DNA of 64,000 nucleotides from Acanthopleura granulata (lineage: Eukaryota; Mollusca; Polyplacophora; Chitonida; Chitonidae), in contig JABBOT010000001.1 of the NCBI GenBank assembly GCA_016165875.1, forward strand, positions 41,034,252 to 41,098,251, in the 5' to 3' direction. The translations under genes were made by a program, and so were the position numbers. Below, piece by piece: positions 26,301 to 34,948 of the stretch. The first letter of the stretch is position 1, and every line of letters starts with the position of its first letter. The notes under the pieces were generated by a model that was given only the letters and a program-made list of their open reading frames with translations, did no database searches and had not been told where the DNA came from.

Positions 26301-27414
26301 CGTCGCCAATTCACATTTCTCGAATATTAAAGCTAGAAGCGGAAACAGTGGGTGCCTATGGAGAGAGAGAGAAGGGAGAAATATTTACGAAAATGGCGGC
26401 CATATTGGTCTCGGTTAGATTCATGCACGCTCTATCTAGGCGACTGACGGCTGTAAGGGACCCGGGACCATAACATTGCCCGGGGAATGGAGAGCTTGTG
26501 ATGGGCGGAGGACGGCAGAGATGCTAGCCGTTCTCCTCATTCATCCCGAGGCAGACGAAATTAGAATTACAGGTCAGCGGAATAAATAAACAACATATAC
26601 TGATAAGTCGATTACACAACCGTCAAATCTCGTTAAATGTTCTGTGTTTTAAATTACGCTTTGACATGGGAAAGGACGAACATTCAAGGGATACGTGAGC
26701 CTGTAATGGAGTGGTGCAAGGCCGATTTTGCACGGTTGTTTGTGGAAAGGGGACAAGGGCCGACATTGGCTCATCATCTAGACATTTACACATGATAAAC
26801 CGGGGCAACTGGTCCTTTATAAACTATGTATATCAACGCTATGTGTGTGTATGTCTATGTAGGTAGATATAGGTATACAGATATACCGATTTCTATGTGG
26901 CGCTTGCGTGTGTAACGACTCACCCGTAAACAGAGTCCTTATCCCTTTTTAGCTGGCTGTCCTGTGACGAGGAATTCATAACTGCCGGCATATTGCTGGG
27001 GGACGTATAAGGCGGGTACTGATGGATACTAGAATGGTTTAGGGTGCTATGTCCCAAGCCCGGGTGGCTGGTTACACTGCCCCGGTGAGGGTCGTACATG
27101 CCCGTGTGATTGTCCATGCTCCCGTAGTGAGGGAGGTCATTCTCATACTGTAACAGAAAAGAAGTAGGGTATGTACCAGTCACTCCACACGACAAACAGT
27201 CCTATATCACCCAACAACAACTCCCCCTTTATCATTTCTCCTTAAATATTATTGATGGTAAAAGACACGAACAGCCATAAATTTAACGTCTGAACAAGAG
27301 GCTATTTTGCCTGCCTGCTTGTATGCCCGTCCCCATCGGCCGATGCTACCCCGGCCCCCGTGGGGTGACCGAGATCTCAGAAATATGTAAAGAGAAACTT
27401 ACCCGTTGAGCCAT
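6344..27414 (-). CDS. Meis: Meis/homothorax TALE homeobox gene, 5' part (coding exons 1-7)
   Basis: The spliced exons are 27414-27403, 27147-26924, 26355-26214, 25158-25108, 23966-23916, 22458-22297 and 6476-6344. They total 775 nt, or 258 codons plus 1 nt. Every intron is GT-AG and every junction keeps frame. The product begins MAQR, as in vertebrate Meis proteins. It then carries a variable Met/His/Ser/Pro segment (5-78), the MEIS/PKNOX N-terminal domain (about 79-195) and a Ser/Thr/Asn/Gln-rich linker (215-258). In the family, this N-domain binds PBX/Exd and holds it in the nucleus, and a C-terminal TALE homeodomain binds TGACAG DNA. The homeodomain exons are missing here because the gene continues past base 1. 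[20 protein letters not shown] and [20 protein letters not shown] separate Meis/Hth from most PKNOX/Prep relatives. Which paralogue it is cannot be told; many invertebrates have one Meis/hth gene. Confidence 0.97.
7320..7560. promoter_or_regulatory. Candidate intronic element with a palindromic MEIS site
   Basis: A compact, higher-complexity block within A+T-rich intron 6. It contains the 12-bp perfect palindrome CTGTCATGACAG at 7469-7480, two opposed TGACAG half-sites, and a CRE-like TGATGTCA just beyond it (about 7505). The regulatory role is inferred from motifs and composition. Confidence 0.3.
9676..9700. repeat. G-run tract, possible G-quadruplex
   Basis: A run of G (about ten) followed by A-GGGG-A-GGGG-A on the plus strand. 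The long run could supply two tracts, so a four-tract G-quadruplex is possible. Confidence 0.6.
10080..10500. promoter_or_regulatory. Candidate intronic enhancer with a PBX-HOX octamer
   Basis: A block of unique, non-repetitive sequence in intron 6 with lower A+T than its surroundings. ATAAATCA at 10352-10359 (TGATTTAT on the minus strand) is a PBX-HOX composite octamer, close to a TTTTATT Hox-like site (10333-10339). No coding frame stands out. Only comparison with related genomes would show whether it is conserved. Confidence 0.3.
11331..11366. repeat. (AT)n microsatellite
   Basis: About 18 uninterrupted AT dinucleotides in intron 6. Confidence 0.97.
11574..11665. repeat. 24-bp tandem repeat, about 3.8 copies
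   Basis: GATACTGTATTGTATATATG plus TAAT recurs at 11574, 11598, 11622 and (partly) 11646 with few substitutions. Codons in the covering plus-strand frame repeat accordingly, so that frame is not a gene. Confidence 0.85.
12060..12790. promoter_or_regulatory. Candidate conserved enhancer block in Meis intron 6
   Basis: About 700 bp of balanced, repeat-free sequence between very A+T-rich stretches. It carries two GATAAG sites (12580-12585 and 12746-12751), a run of ATTA/ATCA homeodomain-type cores near 12528-12565, and a PBX-HOX octamer TGATTTAT at 12775-12782. A 103-codon minus-strand frame (12137-12448) runs through it but resembles no protein I know. This is the best enhancer candidate by eye in the intron. 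Confidence 0.35.
13769..13817. promoter_or_regulatory. Palindromic GATTAATC plus a repeated CAGGTGAGCT motif
   Basis: GATTAATC (13769-13776) is a perfect palindrome of the Otx/bicoid-class GATTA core. CAGGTGAGCT is repeated exactly at 13778-13787 and 13808-13817, 30 bp apart; each contains the E-box CAGGTG. This could be a small enhancer module or a short local duplication. Confidence 0.25.
15938..15986. repeat. 26-bp tandem duplication
   Basis: CTTAATTTTAAATTGGTTCA occurs at 15938 and 15964 with a perfect 26-bp offset. This is a recent-looking local duplication in intron 6. Confidence 0.9.
16344..16365. repeat. (AT)n microsatellite
   Basis: Eleven AT dinucleotides in intron 6; the ILE-TYR run of the covering short frame comes from this repeat. 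Confidence 0.95.
17180..17360. other. CpG-rich patch inside intron 6
   Basis: A short island with many CpGs and several purine-rich runs in otherwise A+T-rich intron. On the plus strand a short open stretch beginning ATGGCTACAGGC (17233) runs into a donor-like GTGAGA. That could be the start of an antisense or alternative transcript, but 13 codons are not enough to call an exon. Confidence 0.25.
19860..20340. promoter_or_regulatory. Candidate intronic regulatory block
   Basis: About 480 bp of balanced composition without repeats, about 2 kb from exon 6. It has a GTCATAAAGTCA motif (19936-19947), an ATTTCAC-rich stretch and GC-rich segments. No protein is recognisable in the reading frames that cross it. 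It is listed because it stands out from the surrounding A+T-rich intron; function is inferred. Confidence 0.22.
22297..22458 (-). CDS. Meis: Meis coding exon 6 (second half of the MEIS domain)
   Basis: This 162-nt, 54-codon exon runs from the acceptor TTGCAG to the donor GTAAGG and is phase 0 at both ends. Residues 161-214 open [20 protein letters not shown] and [12 protein letters not shown], the strongly conserved HM2 block of the MEIS domain. It ends in a lineage-specific Gly/Thr/Pro/Asp-rich stretch, closing DATDQ. The vertebrate exon also ends near a DQ, so the boundary is conserved although the sequence before it is not. Confidence 0.97.
22459..23915 (-). other. Meis: Meis intron 5
   Basis: A 1457-bp GT-AG intron between the two exons of the HM2 block. 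It is A+T-rich unique sequence without recognisable repeats, motif clusters or reading frames. Confidence 0.9.
23916..23966 (-). CDS. Meis: Meis coding exon 5 (51-nt exon in the MEIS domain)
   Basis: A second 51-nt phase-0 exon, from the acceptor TCTCAG to the donor GTGAGT. It encodes residues 144-160, [17 protein letters not shown], identical to the vertebrate Meis exon as I know it. It is an amphipathic helix with Ile/Val/Leu spacing that belongs to the PBX-binding surface and leads into VHELCDNF in the next exon. Confidence 0.97.
23967..25107 (-). other. Meis: Meis intron 4
   Basis: A 1141-bp GT-AG intron between the two 51-nt exons. It contains a T-rich tract near 24180-24200 and is otherwise A+T-rich unique sequence. 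I see no further feature. Confidence 0.9.
25108..25158 (-). CDS. Meis: Meis coding exon 4 (51-nt exon in the MEIS domain)
   Basis: A 51-nt exon between the acceptor CCTCAG and the donor GTATGT, phase 0 at both ends. It encodes residues 127-143, [17 protein letters not shown], which aligns with the family's (I/V)RAEKPLFSSNPELDNL. Length and phase equal those of the vertebrate exon. Several substitutions (Ala for Ile/Val at the start, RSD for RAE, NHE for NPE) make this the least conserved part of the domain here. Because it is a multiple of three, skipping it would keep frame. Confidence 0.95.
25159..26213 (-). other. Meis: Meis intron 3
   Basis: A 1055-bp intron with a weak donor (GTACTA) and a normal acceptor. 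It includes a short TA-rich patch near 26145-26170 and a higher-complexity block at about 25500-25860, listed separately as a regulatory candidate. Confidence 0.9.
25500..25860. promoter_or_regulatory. Candidate regulatory block in Meis intron 3
   Basis: Repeat-free, higher-complexity DNA inside a short intron. It includes TTATGGCCG (an Abd-B/Cdx-like Hox core, near 25527), several TAAT cores (25582-25590) and CTGTCAGG (a MEIS half-site, near 25703). The regulatory reading is inference. Confidence 0.25.
26214..26355 (-). CDS. Meis: Meis coding exon 3 (first half of the PBX-binding MEIS domain)
   Basis: This 142-nt exon starts after the acceptor CCATAG. One base completes the split glycine, then 47 codons encode residues 80-126, opening [20 protein letters not shown] and closing [12 protein letters not shown]. 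This is the first conserved helical block (HM1) of the MEIS/PKNOX N-terminal domain and is almost identical to the vertebrate exon; FSKQ replaces the usual FAKQ. The donor GTACTA is weaker than those of the neighbouring exons. The exon is absent from simple ATG-started reading frames because it contains no in-frame Met. Confidence 0.97.
26356..26923 (-). other. Meis: Meis intron 2
   Basis: A 568-bp GT-AG intron. A GA-rich tract (26360-26378 on the plus strand) forms the pyrimidine tract of the exon 3 acceptor. Just beyond it, ATGGCGGCCAT at 26393-26403 holds two overlapping, opposed YY1-like sites (GCCAT core). The rest shows nothing recognisable. Confidence 0.9.
26924..27147 (-). CDS. Meis: Meis coding exon 2 (variable N-terminus)
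   Basis: This 224-nt exon runs from the acceptor TTACAG to the donor GTGAGT. It is phase 0 at the start and leaves GG of a split glycine codon at the end. Residues 5-78 open with [12 protein letters not shown] and close with [10 protein letters not shown], matching Meis YDDLPHYGGMD and LKRDKDAIYG. The middle is rich in His, Ser, Pro, Met and Asn and is probably disordered, as is typical of this part of the family. An apparent Met upstream in the same frame (27195) lies in intron 1 and is not the start. Confidence 0.96.
27403..27414 (-). CDS. Meis: Meis coding exon 1 (start codon, MAQR)
   Basis: The minus strand reads ATGGCTCAACGG followed directly by the donor GTAAGT. This gives the four residues MAQR, the usual start of Meis proteins, and it joins in phase 0 to exon 2. 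The match to the family and the good donor fix this ATG as the start even though the coding part is only 12 nt. The 5' UTR must lie at higher coordinates, but its length and any non-coding 5' exons cannot be seen. Confidence 0.93.
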
Positions 27415-28101
27415 GGACCCTCACGTAAGACAGGCTCCGGCCGCCTCCAATTGCGTAAGTTTTTGTTGCTGTGTCCTGCTGCGTACGTGTACTTGGTATA
27501 AACAAACCCCAGTCCCTGTCAAAGAAGTAGAAAAACTGTCAAACGGGGTAAAACCTCCATCTAGCCTGCCGTCATCACAAGCTCAGTTTAACAAGTAAGC
27601 TGTCGGTGCTCATGGCTCCTTCCACTAAATCTGTCAATCACCAGTCCGTTACTATAGAACGCTATAACAAATGACCTGTCAAACTGGGCCGGCCGCGGGC
27701 GATCTGACTTCAAGCCAGCGGGGGCCTTCAAGTGCCCTGATCCATTCGGATTGTGCCGTAATCAGTTTTTCAAAAACGGGATTCCCAGCAGCAAAACGAT
27801 ACAGCAAGTTTACAGCATCGAAAAAATTCCTCGGCTGCGCACAAGTGAAGATATACCCTCCTATTCATACATCATTTCCAATAAGCACGACAAATTATGT
27901 ATGCGTGCGGAGAGGATGGGCTAAGGCTTTGATGGAAAGACTTAACCCGGGCCTCTCGTTTTTCACGAAGACGAATCAGAGGCTGTCATCGGTCTGGGGC
28001 CTCGTGTAACGGGACAGGTCCCACATTTGACCCCCAGACGAGAACTTCTAAACAGTATTAACAGAAGGTGATGTTTATGAAGGTGGAGTATAAGAGAGGC
28101 G
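27415..28101 (-). other. Meis: Immediate upstream / presumed 5' UTR of Meis
   Basis: CpG-containing, relatively G+C-rich sequence just upstream of the start codon. It must hold the 5' UTR of exon 1, but the transcription start cannot be placed. The plus-strand frames here (27413-27598 and 27671-28009) run antisense to the gene, match nothing known to me and are taken as chance. Confidence 0.5.
27516..27681 (-). promoter_or_regulatory. Cluster of four MEIS-type TTGACAG sites upstream of the Meis ATG
   Basis: Plus-strand CTGTCAA occurs at 27516-27522, 27536-27542, 27631-27637 and 27676-27682, always in the same direction, so all four read TTGACAG on the gene's coding strand. The site at 27631-27640 is the full decamer TGATTGACAG, the known composite site for PBX with MEIS/PREP. 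The cluster begins about 100 bp upstream of the start codon and lies in the promoter or 5' UTR. TTGACAG elsewhere in the window occurs as isolated copies (for example 9391, 16824, 31780). Binding of the gene's own product is an inference. Confidence 0.55.
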
Positions 28102-28109
28102 TTTTTATA
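28102..28109 (-). promoter_or_regulatory. Candidate TATA box for the Meis promoter
   Basis: The minus strand reads TATAAAAA here, about 690 bp upstream of the start codon. If used, transcription would start near 28075 and the 5' UTR would be about 660 nt, which is reasonable for this family. Meis promoters are often TATA-less and A+T-rich DNA makes such motifs common by chance, so this is weak. Confidence 0.25.
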
Positions 28110-30690
28110 CTTAAAGGTGGGAATTCTCTTTTAAAAGTGAACGGTGTAAAAATTTGTCCGTTTCCACAGCAAGGCATCATCTGGTGTCTGACATCTACTT
28201 AACTCAGTCAGACCCGTGTACTAGCGGAACAGTTCCCAGGAAACCCGCGTGACAAGGAAAATATGTTGGTACTTCTAAAACCATCATGCTAATGTTTTCA
28301 ACCCTTAGGGGTACAGCGAACTCGGAAGTATGTCTTGAACACTTCAAACGTATCTCGCCCAAGTACTGTTTATCTAGATTGCTGGGCATAATAGTTTTCC
28401 GACTTCCTTGCACATTTCGGGGATCAGACCCTCTCTTTAGGTTACTGACGATAATATCGCGGACTTGATACTCCCTCTACACGATAGATGTACAGGGAAG
28501 GGAGTCGAGTGGAAAATAAACTAGGCGCCGTCGACTTAGAACTTTACTGGTTTGCCCGTAGAGATAAGCATTTCACAGGCCACATGGCATGGAATGCTAC
28601 TGCCGGCTAATTCCTTCCCTGGAATTAGGCGTAAACTTTCGGTACCGAGTTTTGTTTTTGAAAAAATGAGAGAAAAAAAAATTACCATAGACTAAAAAGG
28701 TCAAGGTGTTGAAAAAGCTGACCACCTGTCAGAGGTGACGCGGTAACCTCGCTACTCCCATGTGTTTCGCTGTCAGTAACTATCCAACTACCAGTAAATG
28801 GCTCCGAGTATAAGCCTACATGGAGTGGGTGTCTGTTGAGATCGTCAAAACCTCCAAAATACTTGATCTCTGACGCTGTAATGTCTCCTCAAAAAGCAGA
28901 GATAAACGATTAAGCTATCGTGGCTATTTTGTAGAGCGACCCTACAGCTCTGTTCGCACCATTGCCCGTGAATAAACTGCGGTTTCGAAATGGAATCGTC
29001 CGACCTCCCCTAGCCCCGCCCACCGCAATAGATCATACTCTCAGCTAATCAGGTTTTAAAGCAGCGAGCTGGGTCGGACATATTAATGAGATAGCGCGCA
29101 AATTCAAGTCACCTTAAGGGGCTTTAAGAAGGAAAATCCTCCCCTGAAGCGACATTTTCCACTGATTGTAGTCGCTGGTCCTACAAAACTCCCTCATGCG
29201 TCCAGAGAGGTTCGAGGTTTTAAATAAAATCAAATGTTTAAGCTCCTCTGCATAGACAACTTAAGCAATTATTCCAACTGAAAAGAACGGCACCCAGCGC
29301 ATCTTAAAATATAGGCCAACACATACATGTGTATACACCCTTCCTCTTGAGAAGACATCATGGGGTTCATGCTTGCTTTGAAAGTCATGGGACAAGACGT
29401 TTAGGGGGTAAATAGCGGACTTAATGCTAGTTAAAAATCAGTGTAAATAATAGTCACTAAGAAAAACTGCACTTAGCATTATAAGACGATACAGTTTGTT
29501 CATGGAGTGTGCAGATGCGATTGAACGGTCAGGAACTGTAAAGTATTATGTTATAACACAGTTTTGTTGTCTACATGAATAGTTAGAGGTATAGATGCTC
29601 ATCAGCCTGTTATGTTGTGAATTAAAGAAAAAAAACTCATTGTATAAGTAACGTTTATATTTATGGAAATCTTTGTACATGCCACAAGATCTGTTATAGG
29701 CGTGTCATCGAGTAAAAGGAAATGTACATCGTTGTTTTCACAGCGTCAACTAACCCCCCTCCCATGAATATTTTAATTTAAAAACTAAATACACATTGGT
29801 TAAAACTTATAACACACAAGCAAGTAGAGAGAAACAGTTTATCGAAATTTAGAATCTGGATTTAATTTCACATCACCGTTAAGTTATGCTATGTCGCCAA
29901 TATTCTAGATGGTAAACACGATACAATTCTGTGCATGGTTTTATTTTGATAGTTTTACCAATAATAAACTGCACGGACGATATACACCTAGAAATCCAAT
30001 ATCATCATCGGTAAACATGCGCAAAACCAATACCACAGATCCTTATCAAACTATGTGATTATTATGTAGTTATGAAATATTTATTGAACGCGAAAAAAAA
30101 AAAGAAAAAACCTCCATGAGGCCCTCTTCACGCGTGTTCTTTACGCGCACTCTTCACCTGCAATCTTCTCACGTACTAATCACATGTAGTTTGGTATCAT
30201 TAGAAACAAAGAACCCAGAACGTAATAACTTGCTAAACAGTTCCATTAACGCGTATAGCACATATGAATATGAAAGATGTACAAAATACATCAGAAATTT
30301 TATCAGGGGTATTTCACACGGATTCTCACATGCACATGTAATATCATGTTATACCAGTCTACATAGTTAACCGTTATCTAGTGTTCATCGCTGATTTCTG
30401 AACAGGCAAACATAAATCGAGCTATTTCTTTCACTTTAAAATATGGGTTTTATATAAAATGTTTTAAAACGAGCTATGGCTTAAAAGGTATAATGAATTC
30501 ACTTAGTATCAATGTCCATTACGAAATGACCCTATATCAACCACAAGGACTAAGTCGGCTGGTACAGTATTTCCCGAAAACCCAGTTTATCCTAAGTCGT
30601 TTGCAAGAATGCATTTATCGTTTCGGCTATACGGGGGAGGTGCTTTTAAGTCAGCTAACATATTTTGGCCGGTATTGAGATTAAACCGGA
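28110..30690. other. Meis upstream region without recognised genes
   Basis: Apart from the GC box, this region has two further MEIS-type CTGTCAG half-sites near 28726 and 28771. From about 29250 to 30680 it is A+T-rich unique sequence. No coding frame or known repeat is visible. Confidence 0.5.
29014..29021. promoter_or_regulatory. GC box (Sp/KLF-type site)
   Basis: CCCCGCCC followed by ACC (GGTGGGCGGGGC on the minus strand) is a consensus Sp/KLF site about 1.6 kb upstream of the Meis start codon, in a local C+G-rich stretch (28975-29070). It is compatible with a promoter or proximal enhancer, but single sites are weak evidence. Confidence 0.3.
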
Positions 30691-31200
30691 CTTTTCAGCC
30701 CAAGATAAGCGACAGAAAATTGTTTTTCTCTAGGCGACTTTTGACACGGACATTTCCCGATTGTCGAAGCTACCCGAAATGAAGTTCTGGTGATTTTTAT
30801 CAAGACAAAGTGGCGAGTGGAGAGTAAAAGGCCGGCGTTAAGTGGGGAGACAATGGGGGAGTGGGGAAGTAGTCGAGGCGATCGCATTTGGCTGGAAGGG
30901 ACCTACAAGTGCGGCTTCTTCAGCAGCGGCAAGAAACTGAGGGACCGCAAGAGTCGCAACCCGCGTGTGCCAGACAACTGGAAATCAGCCAGTTTCTTCT
31001 GTGTTCGGCCGTTGTTTTTCAGGGCTTTATCCCAGTGAGTTGGTTTCCAAGTTCTTCACAAGACCCGTACGTACGGGCCGTCACCCTGAGGGTAGACGTG
31101 TGTCTTTTCCGCTAGCATCCTTGGGAAGTCGGGAGATGCCGGGTCGCCCGAAGCCAAAGACACAAAGCAGTCACTCTGGCCTATAATGTTTCTATAGTGT
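30690..31200. other. CpG-rich patch 3.3-3.8 kb upstream of Meis
   Basis: A stretch of about 500 bp with high G+C and many CpGs, open in all three plus frames over large parts (30790-31038, 30888-31115, 30965-31186). Overlapping open frames are expected in G+C-rich DNA, and none gives a recognisable protein. It could be a distal promoter, a non-coding 5' exon or another regulatory element. Confidence 0.3.
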
Positions 31201-31739
31201 TCGGCGTATGCTTAAATAACAGTCTAATCTAGCCACCACGACCTTCTCTAAACGACACGTTGTTTATATTAACGCAAACACGCTCTGCTTCATTGCCTAA
31301 GTTTTTCCGGGAGCGAATCAAAATCACGCACTCTAGCAAACGCCATGGCAAATCGGTCTTTGTCAGAATTGTTTTCAGGAAATCTCCGAGTTATCATAAA
31401 ATAAACTACGGCAAACAACGAAAGCAGTACCTCCACCGATTCCCAACACAAACAAATCCCCTCAGCTGTTTGCAGGTAGGATTTATATCGTCTGGTAAGC
31501 GGCAGATAGTAAACCAAACAGCGTAAAATATATAACATATATACATTTACATATACACACTCGTAGACAGCTGTACACTTGACTAAAACAAAGTGATGAA
31601 ATGAACGATTCGCGTAGTCTTTTTACACAATAGGCCTACATGACATGCTAGAAATAAAAAGAACAGTTAGATCCTAGTGTGAAAACGAATCAGTTAGAAG
31701 ATACCCCTCCTCCTCCCCCGACAGACAGTCGTTCATATC

Positions 31740-32110
31740 AATATTGTAGAGTCAGATTGAATTTAATGTGAAGTTGATGTTGACAGACGGATGGATATTA
31801 AAGGGCAATAGTTTCTCCTTTATGGTGGCTAACAAGACTGCTGATAGAGCTGACAGCGGTCCGCGCGCGTTTCTCTCCGCCATCCCATGTAACACGCATC
31901 GGGCAGACATTTTCGCAGCATGGATTGTTACGGAGAAAATGATGACAATTAACAAGGGATGCGCATCTAGATTTCCCTGACCTTCACTGTGTCGGGCAAT
32001 AAAATGGTAGAGAACCGCTAGAATAATTGGCGAAGTCGGCTGATGTGGCTGGATTACTCGGCCTACGTATACGGTACGGGGCTAGCTTGGCGCCTCGCCG
32101 TCTCTGAGTG
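31740..32110. promoter_or_regulatory. Candidate upstream enhancer block
   Basis: Repeat-free, balanced sequence with TTGACAG at 31780-31786 beside GATGT, an ATGGATATTAAAGG stretch, and an ACAATTAAC homeodomain-type core near 31945. It lies 4.3 kb upstream of the Meis start codon. Called from composition and motifs only. Confidence 0.25.
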
Positions 32111-33759
32111 ACCTATGAGAAGTGCGTAGACAGCCCGGACACGATCGTCTGCTCTCCCAGCTTCTGTGTGAAAGTTTGCACCTACAGTCGGCGTTCCCTT
32201 TCCACCCCAACCAGCATAGTGTCGTTCGCATAACCCGGTCTCTTAAGCTCATTTCATGACGAGTTTGATGGCTTTAATTGACAGTTATACGATATTCACT
32301 ATGCATTCACACCAGCCCATGGCCGCCTTAACTTGACATAAAACCTGTAGTCAAAATCTGTGCACAGGTTGCATTCACACCTTGCCGGTTAGAACAACTG
32401 ACTGGGCAGTGTGGTTATACGAAGAAATAAATACACAGCGGGAGAAATAAATAGAGTGCAGATGATCGAGGTTGCCAGTTCTAAACTCTCTGTTTGTAAA
32501 TATTTTAAAAATACTCAAGAAATAATGGAACATTGTATAAATTTAAAAAGAAAAACTAACAGAAATTGATGATTAAATGAAAATGTAACTGAATGATAAA
32601 TAAATGAATTTACAAATAATGAAAAATATCCAATTTATGTATATGTTTTGAAAAGCCCTTTGATTACAAAATATATAAAAAAATAAATAAAATAAAACAA
32701 AATTAAAAAAGATGCGAAAATAAGAACTGTACATGAGCCATTGCAGGAATAGCCAGTCTGCGAGATTTTCCTGAAGGTATGCAAGGGAGCTAACTGGTGT
32801 AGCTTTGTAAGAGGCTACTTGGACAACTGGGCAAGAGGATCTGAAAGACGGTAACACTGAGATCAAACCAGAACCTGGGAAGAGGATACAGGTTTCTAGA
32901 TACCAACTTGTGTAAAGCTAGACTTGTCGGGTCGTAGAATGACATTTTGGCGAGGAAGGGTATTCTAGTAAGTTAGTAGGCACCACGAAGCGAGACATGG
33001 CTTTATGGAAGAATTTGCTCGTTTTCAATGTTTACTGTGCCTTTAACAACTTCTAAAAAGATATACATATATATTTGTGCAACACTTCCAGCCCGCTTGG
33101 CGAAACAATCCAAAAAATGTAAACATTTGTTTCCCTATTTCTACGACAAAATATAACTCATCCTCCCCCGAAAAGACTGGAGCATGCGCAGAGTTCTCTT
33201 TCTTAGTAATTGTGAAGCCGGTAGAAATGATCTCCACTGGCTGCTCTACTTTCTAAATTAAGCGAATTTCCATTTGTTCAGCTAATTAGAATGCTAAACT
33301 TGTCAGCGGCTTTACCAGTTGATACAACTACACGATTAATCTGGACAATTATAACGATTACAACAATTTCACCATCCACGGTTAACCTTCTACCCATAGC
33401 TGTAAATATGCTCTTAATTCATGCGAGAATGAAACAACAACAGGTTAAAGAATGACAGTACATACATAGTTTTTCAGAAAAAAAAAGAACAAAAAAATCA
33501 TCATGAGCAAAATGTCCAAACTAGAATGTGCGATCAAGTGTGCACAGCATGCTAACAAATTGAAAGTCAAATTTCTCTATTCGTTTAACTTGAACACTGA
33601 CCTGTTCTACCTTGTTCGATAATTTATTATTGTCATGATATAGCACGAGAAAACATCCATCTACAATATGCCATAATTTACAAAGCAAATAAAAAAAGAC
33701 GGTTTAATGATCGAGATGTATGAAGAAATTCCTAACGGAGCTCTAAAACATGCCACCAG

Positions 33760-34060
33760 GCGAGATGTATTTTATAATATTTAGTAATCTAACTTTGCCA
33801 GAGCAATTGCCAGAAGAGTCATATTTATTAGCTCACTCGGGCATAAAGCAGGACAGCTTTGTTTCACTGTAAATTTCCTCGCGCTTTCTAGCTGTACATG
33901 TCTTACCCATGTATTATTATAGTTTTATTGCCGGCTGGTCCATTTCAGCTATCGACAAGGTGCTAGATGTCGGTGTCTTCAAGTGTCATGTCTGAGAGAC
34001 GAAATTGACACCTCACAGGTGTTGATTAAAAGAACATATGTCAATCATTGCACACTTGGC
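33760..34060. promoter_or_regulatory. Candidate enhancer with T-box palindrome and PBX-MEIS site
   Basis: Two textbook motifs lie 17 bp apart. ACACCT-CAC-AGGTGT (34008-34022) is an inverted pair of T-box half-sites with a 3-bp spacer. TGTCAATCA (34039-34047) is TGATTGACA on the minus strand, the PBX-MEIS/PREP composite core. The surrounding 300 bp are repeat-free. It lies 6.6 kb upstream of the Meis start codon. Confidence 0.35.
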
Positions 34061-34711
34061 TTTTTATGTGCCCATTCGGTTTTGAACTGAAAGGATATTA
34101 GAAGGTTTTTGATATTCCAGTTGTCGTTCACTGTGCGTTTGTATTGAGTTTTTTCCCCCTTTTTTTCCACTTTTTTTAATCGCCACTGAATCAAGGCACA
34201 ATAAGTAAATCCACACTGTATATTGTACAACAGTCTTTTGACCAAAAACTTGTTTTGCCCTATTTTAGGGAAGTAAAATTTTACCTTGTGCAGTTATGTT
34301 AAGCACAACACAACACCTCGTTCAGAAGAACCCTGCATATTGTTTTCACCACTTTAATCAGTGTTAAACTAATGGCTTAAAAGCAATCACGATATGATTC
34401 AAGCTGCGTACCTATATAAGAAAATTATGTGCATGTGATTTTTACAAGAGCATTTTTGATAACACTGAACACTCTAGAGTAAGAACATTACGCTGTACAC
34501 TCGTGTTACAGTACAAGCTGTGCAAAATCCCCGTGGTACACATATAGACATGTATATACTTTATATGTCAGAAACTACACACCAGCGTTATGATGAGTGT
34601 CAATTACAATCCACCTGAACACATTATTTGTTTGTTAAGGTTAAAAAGCACACAAGGTAAGTACCATAGATACAAGGTTATGCTCAAATTTGCATGCATT
34701 GGTTTTGAGAG

Positions 34712-34734
34712 CATATATATATATATTATATATA
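34712..34734. repeat. (AT)n microsatellite, imperfect
   Basis: An AT run with one break (TATTATAT). Confidence 0.9.
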
Positions 34735-34948
34735 CGTGTATGATATATGTTTACAATTAAATAGTTTAACTATGGATGGACTTTCCTCGTAATTAAATAA
34801 AGCCAACATCGGACAGATATCCATGAAAACGGCTAATATAAAAGTGAGTAAATGTTAACACATGGATTAGTTAATGTGTTACTGTGACAGATCACACATA
34901 ATGAACAATATATATTTATACATATATATATCATAAGCATACTTTAAT

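Noticed and set aside
26218..26473. Two plus-strand frames of 66 and 75 codons
   Set aside because: Both are antisense shadows of Meis exon 3 and its G+C-richer surroundings.
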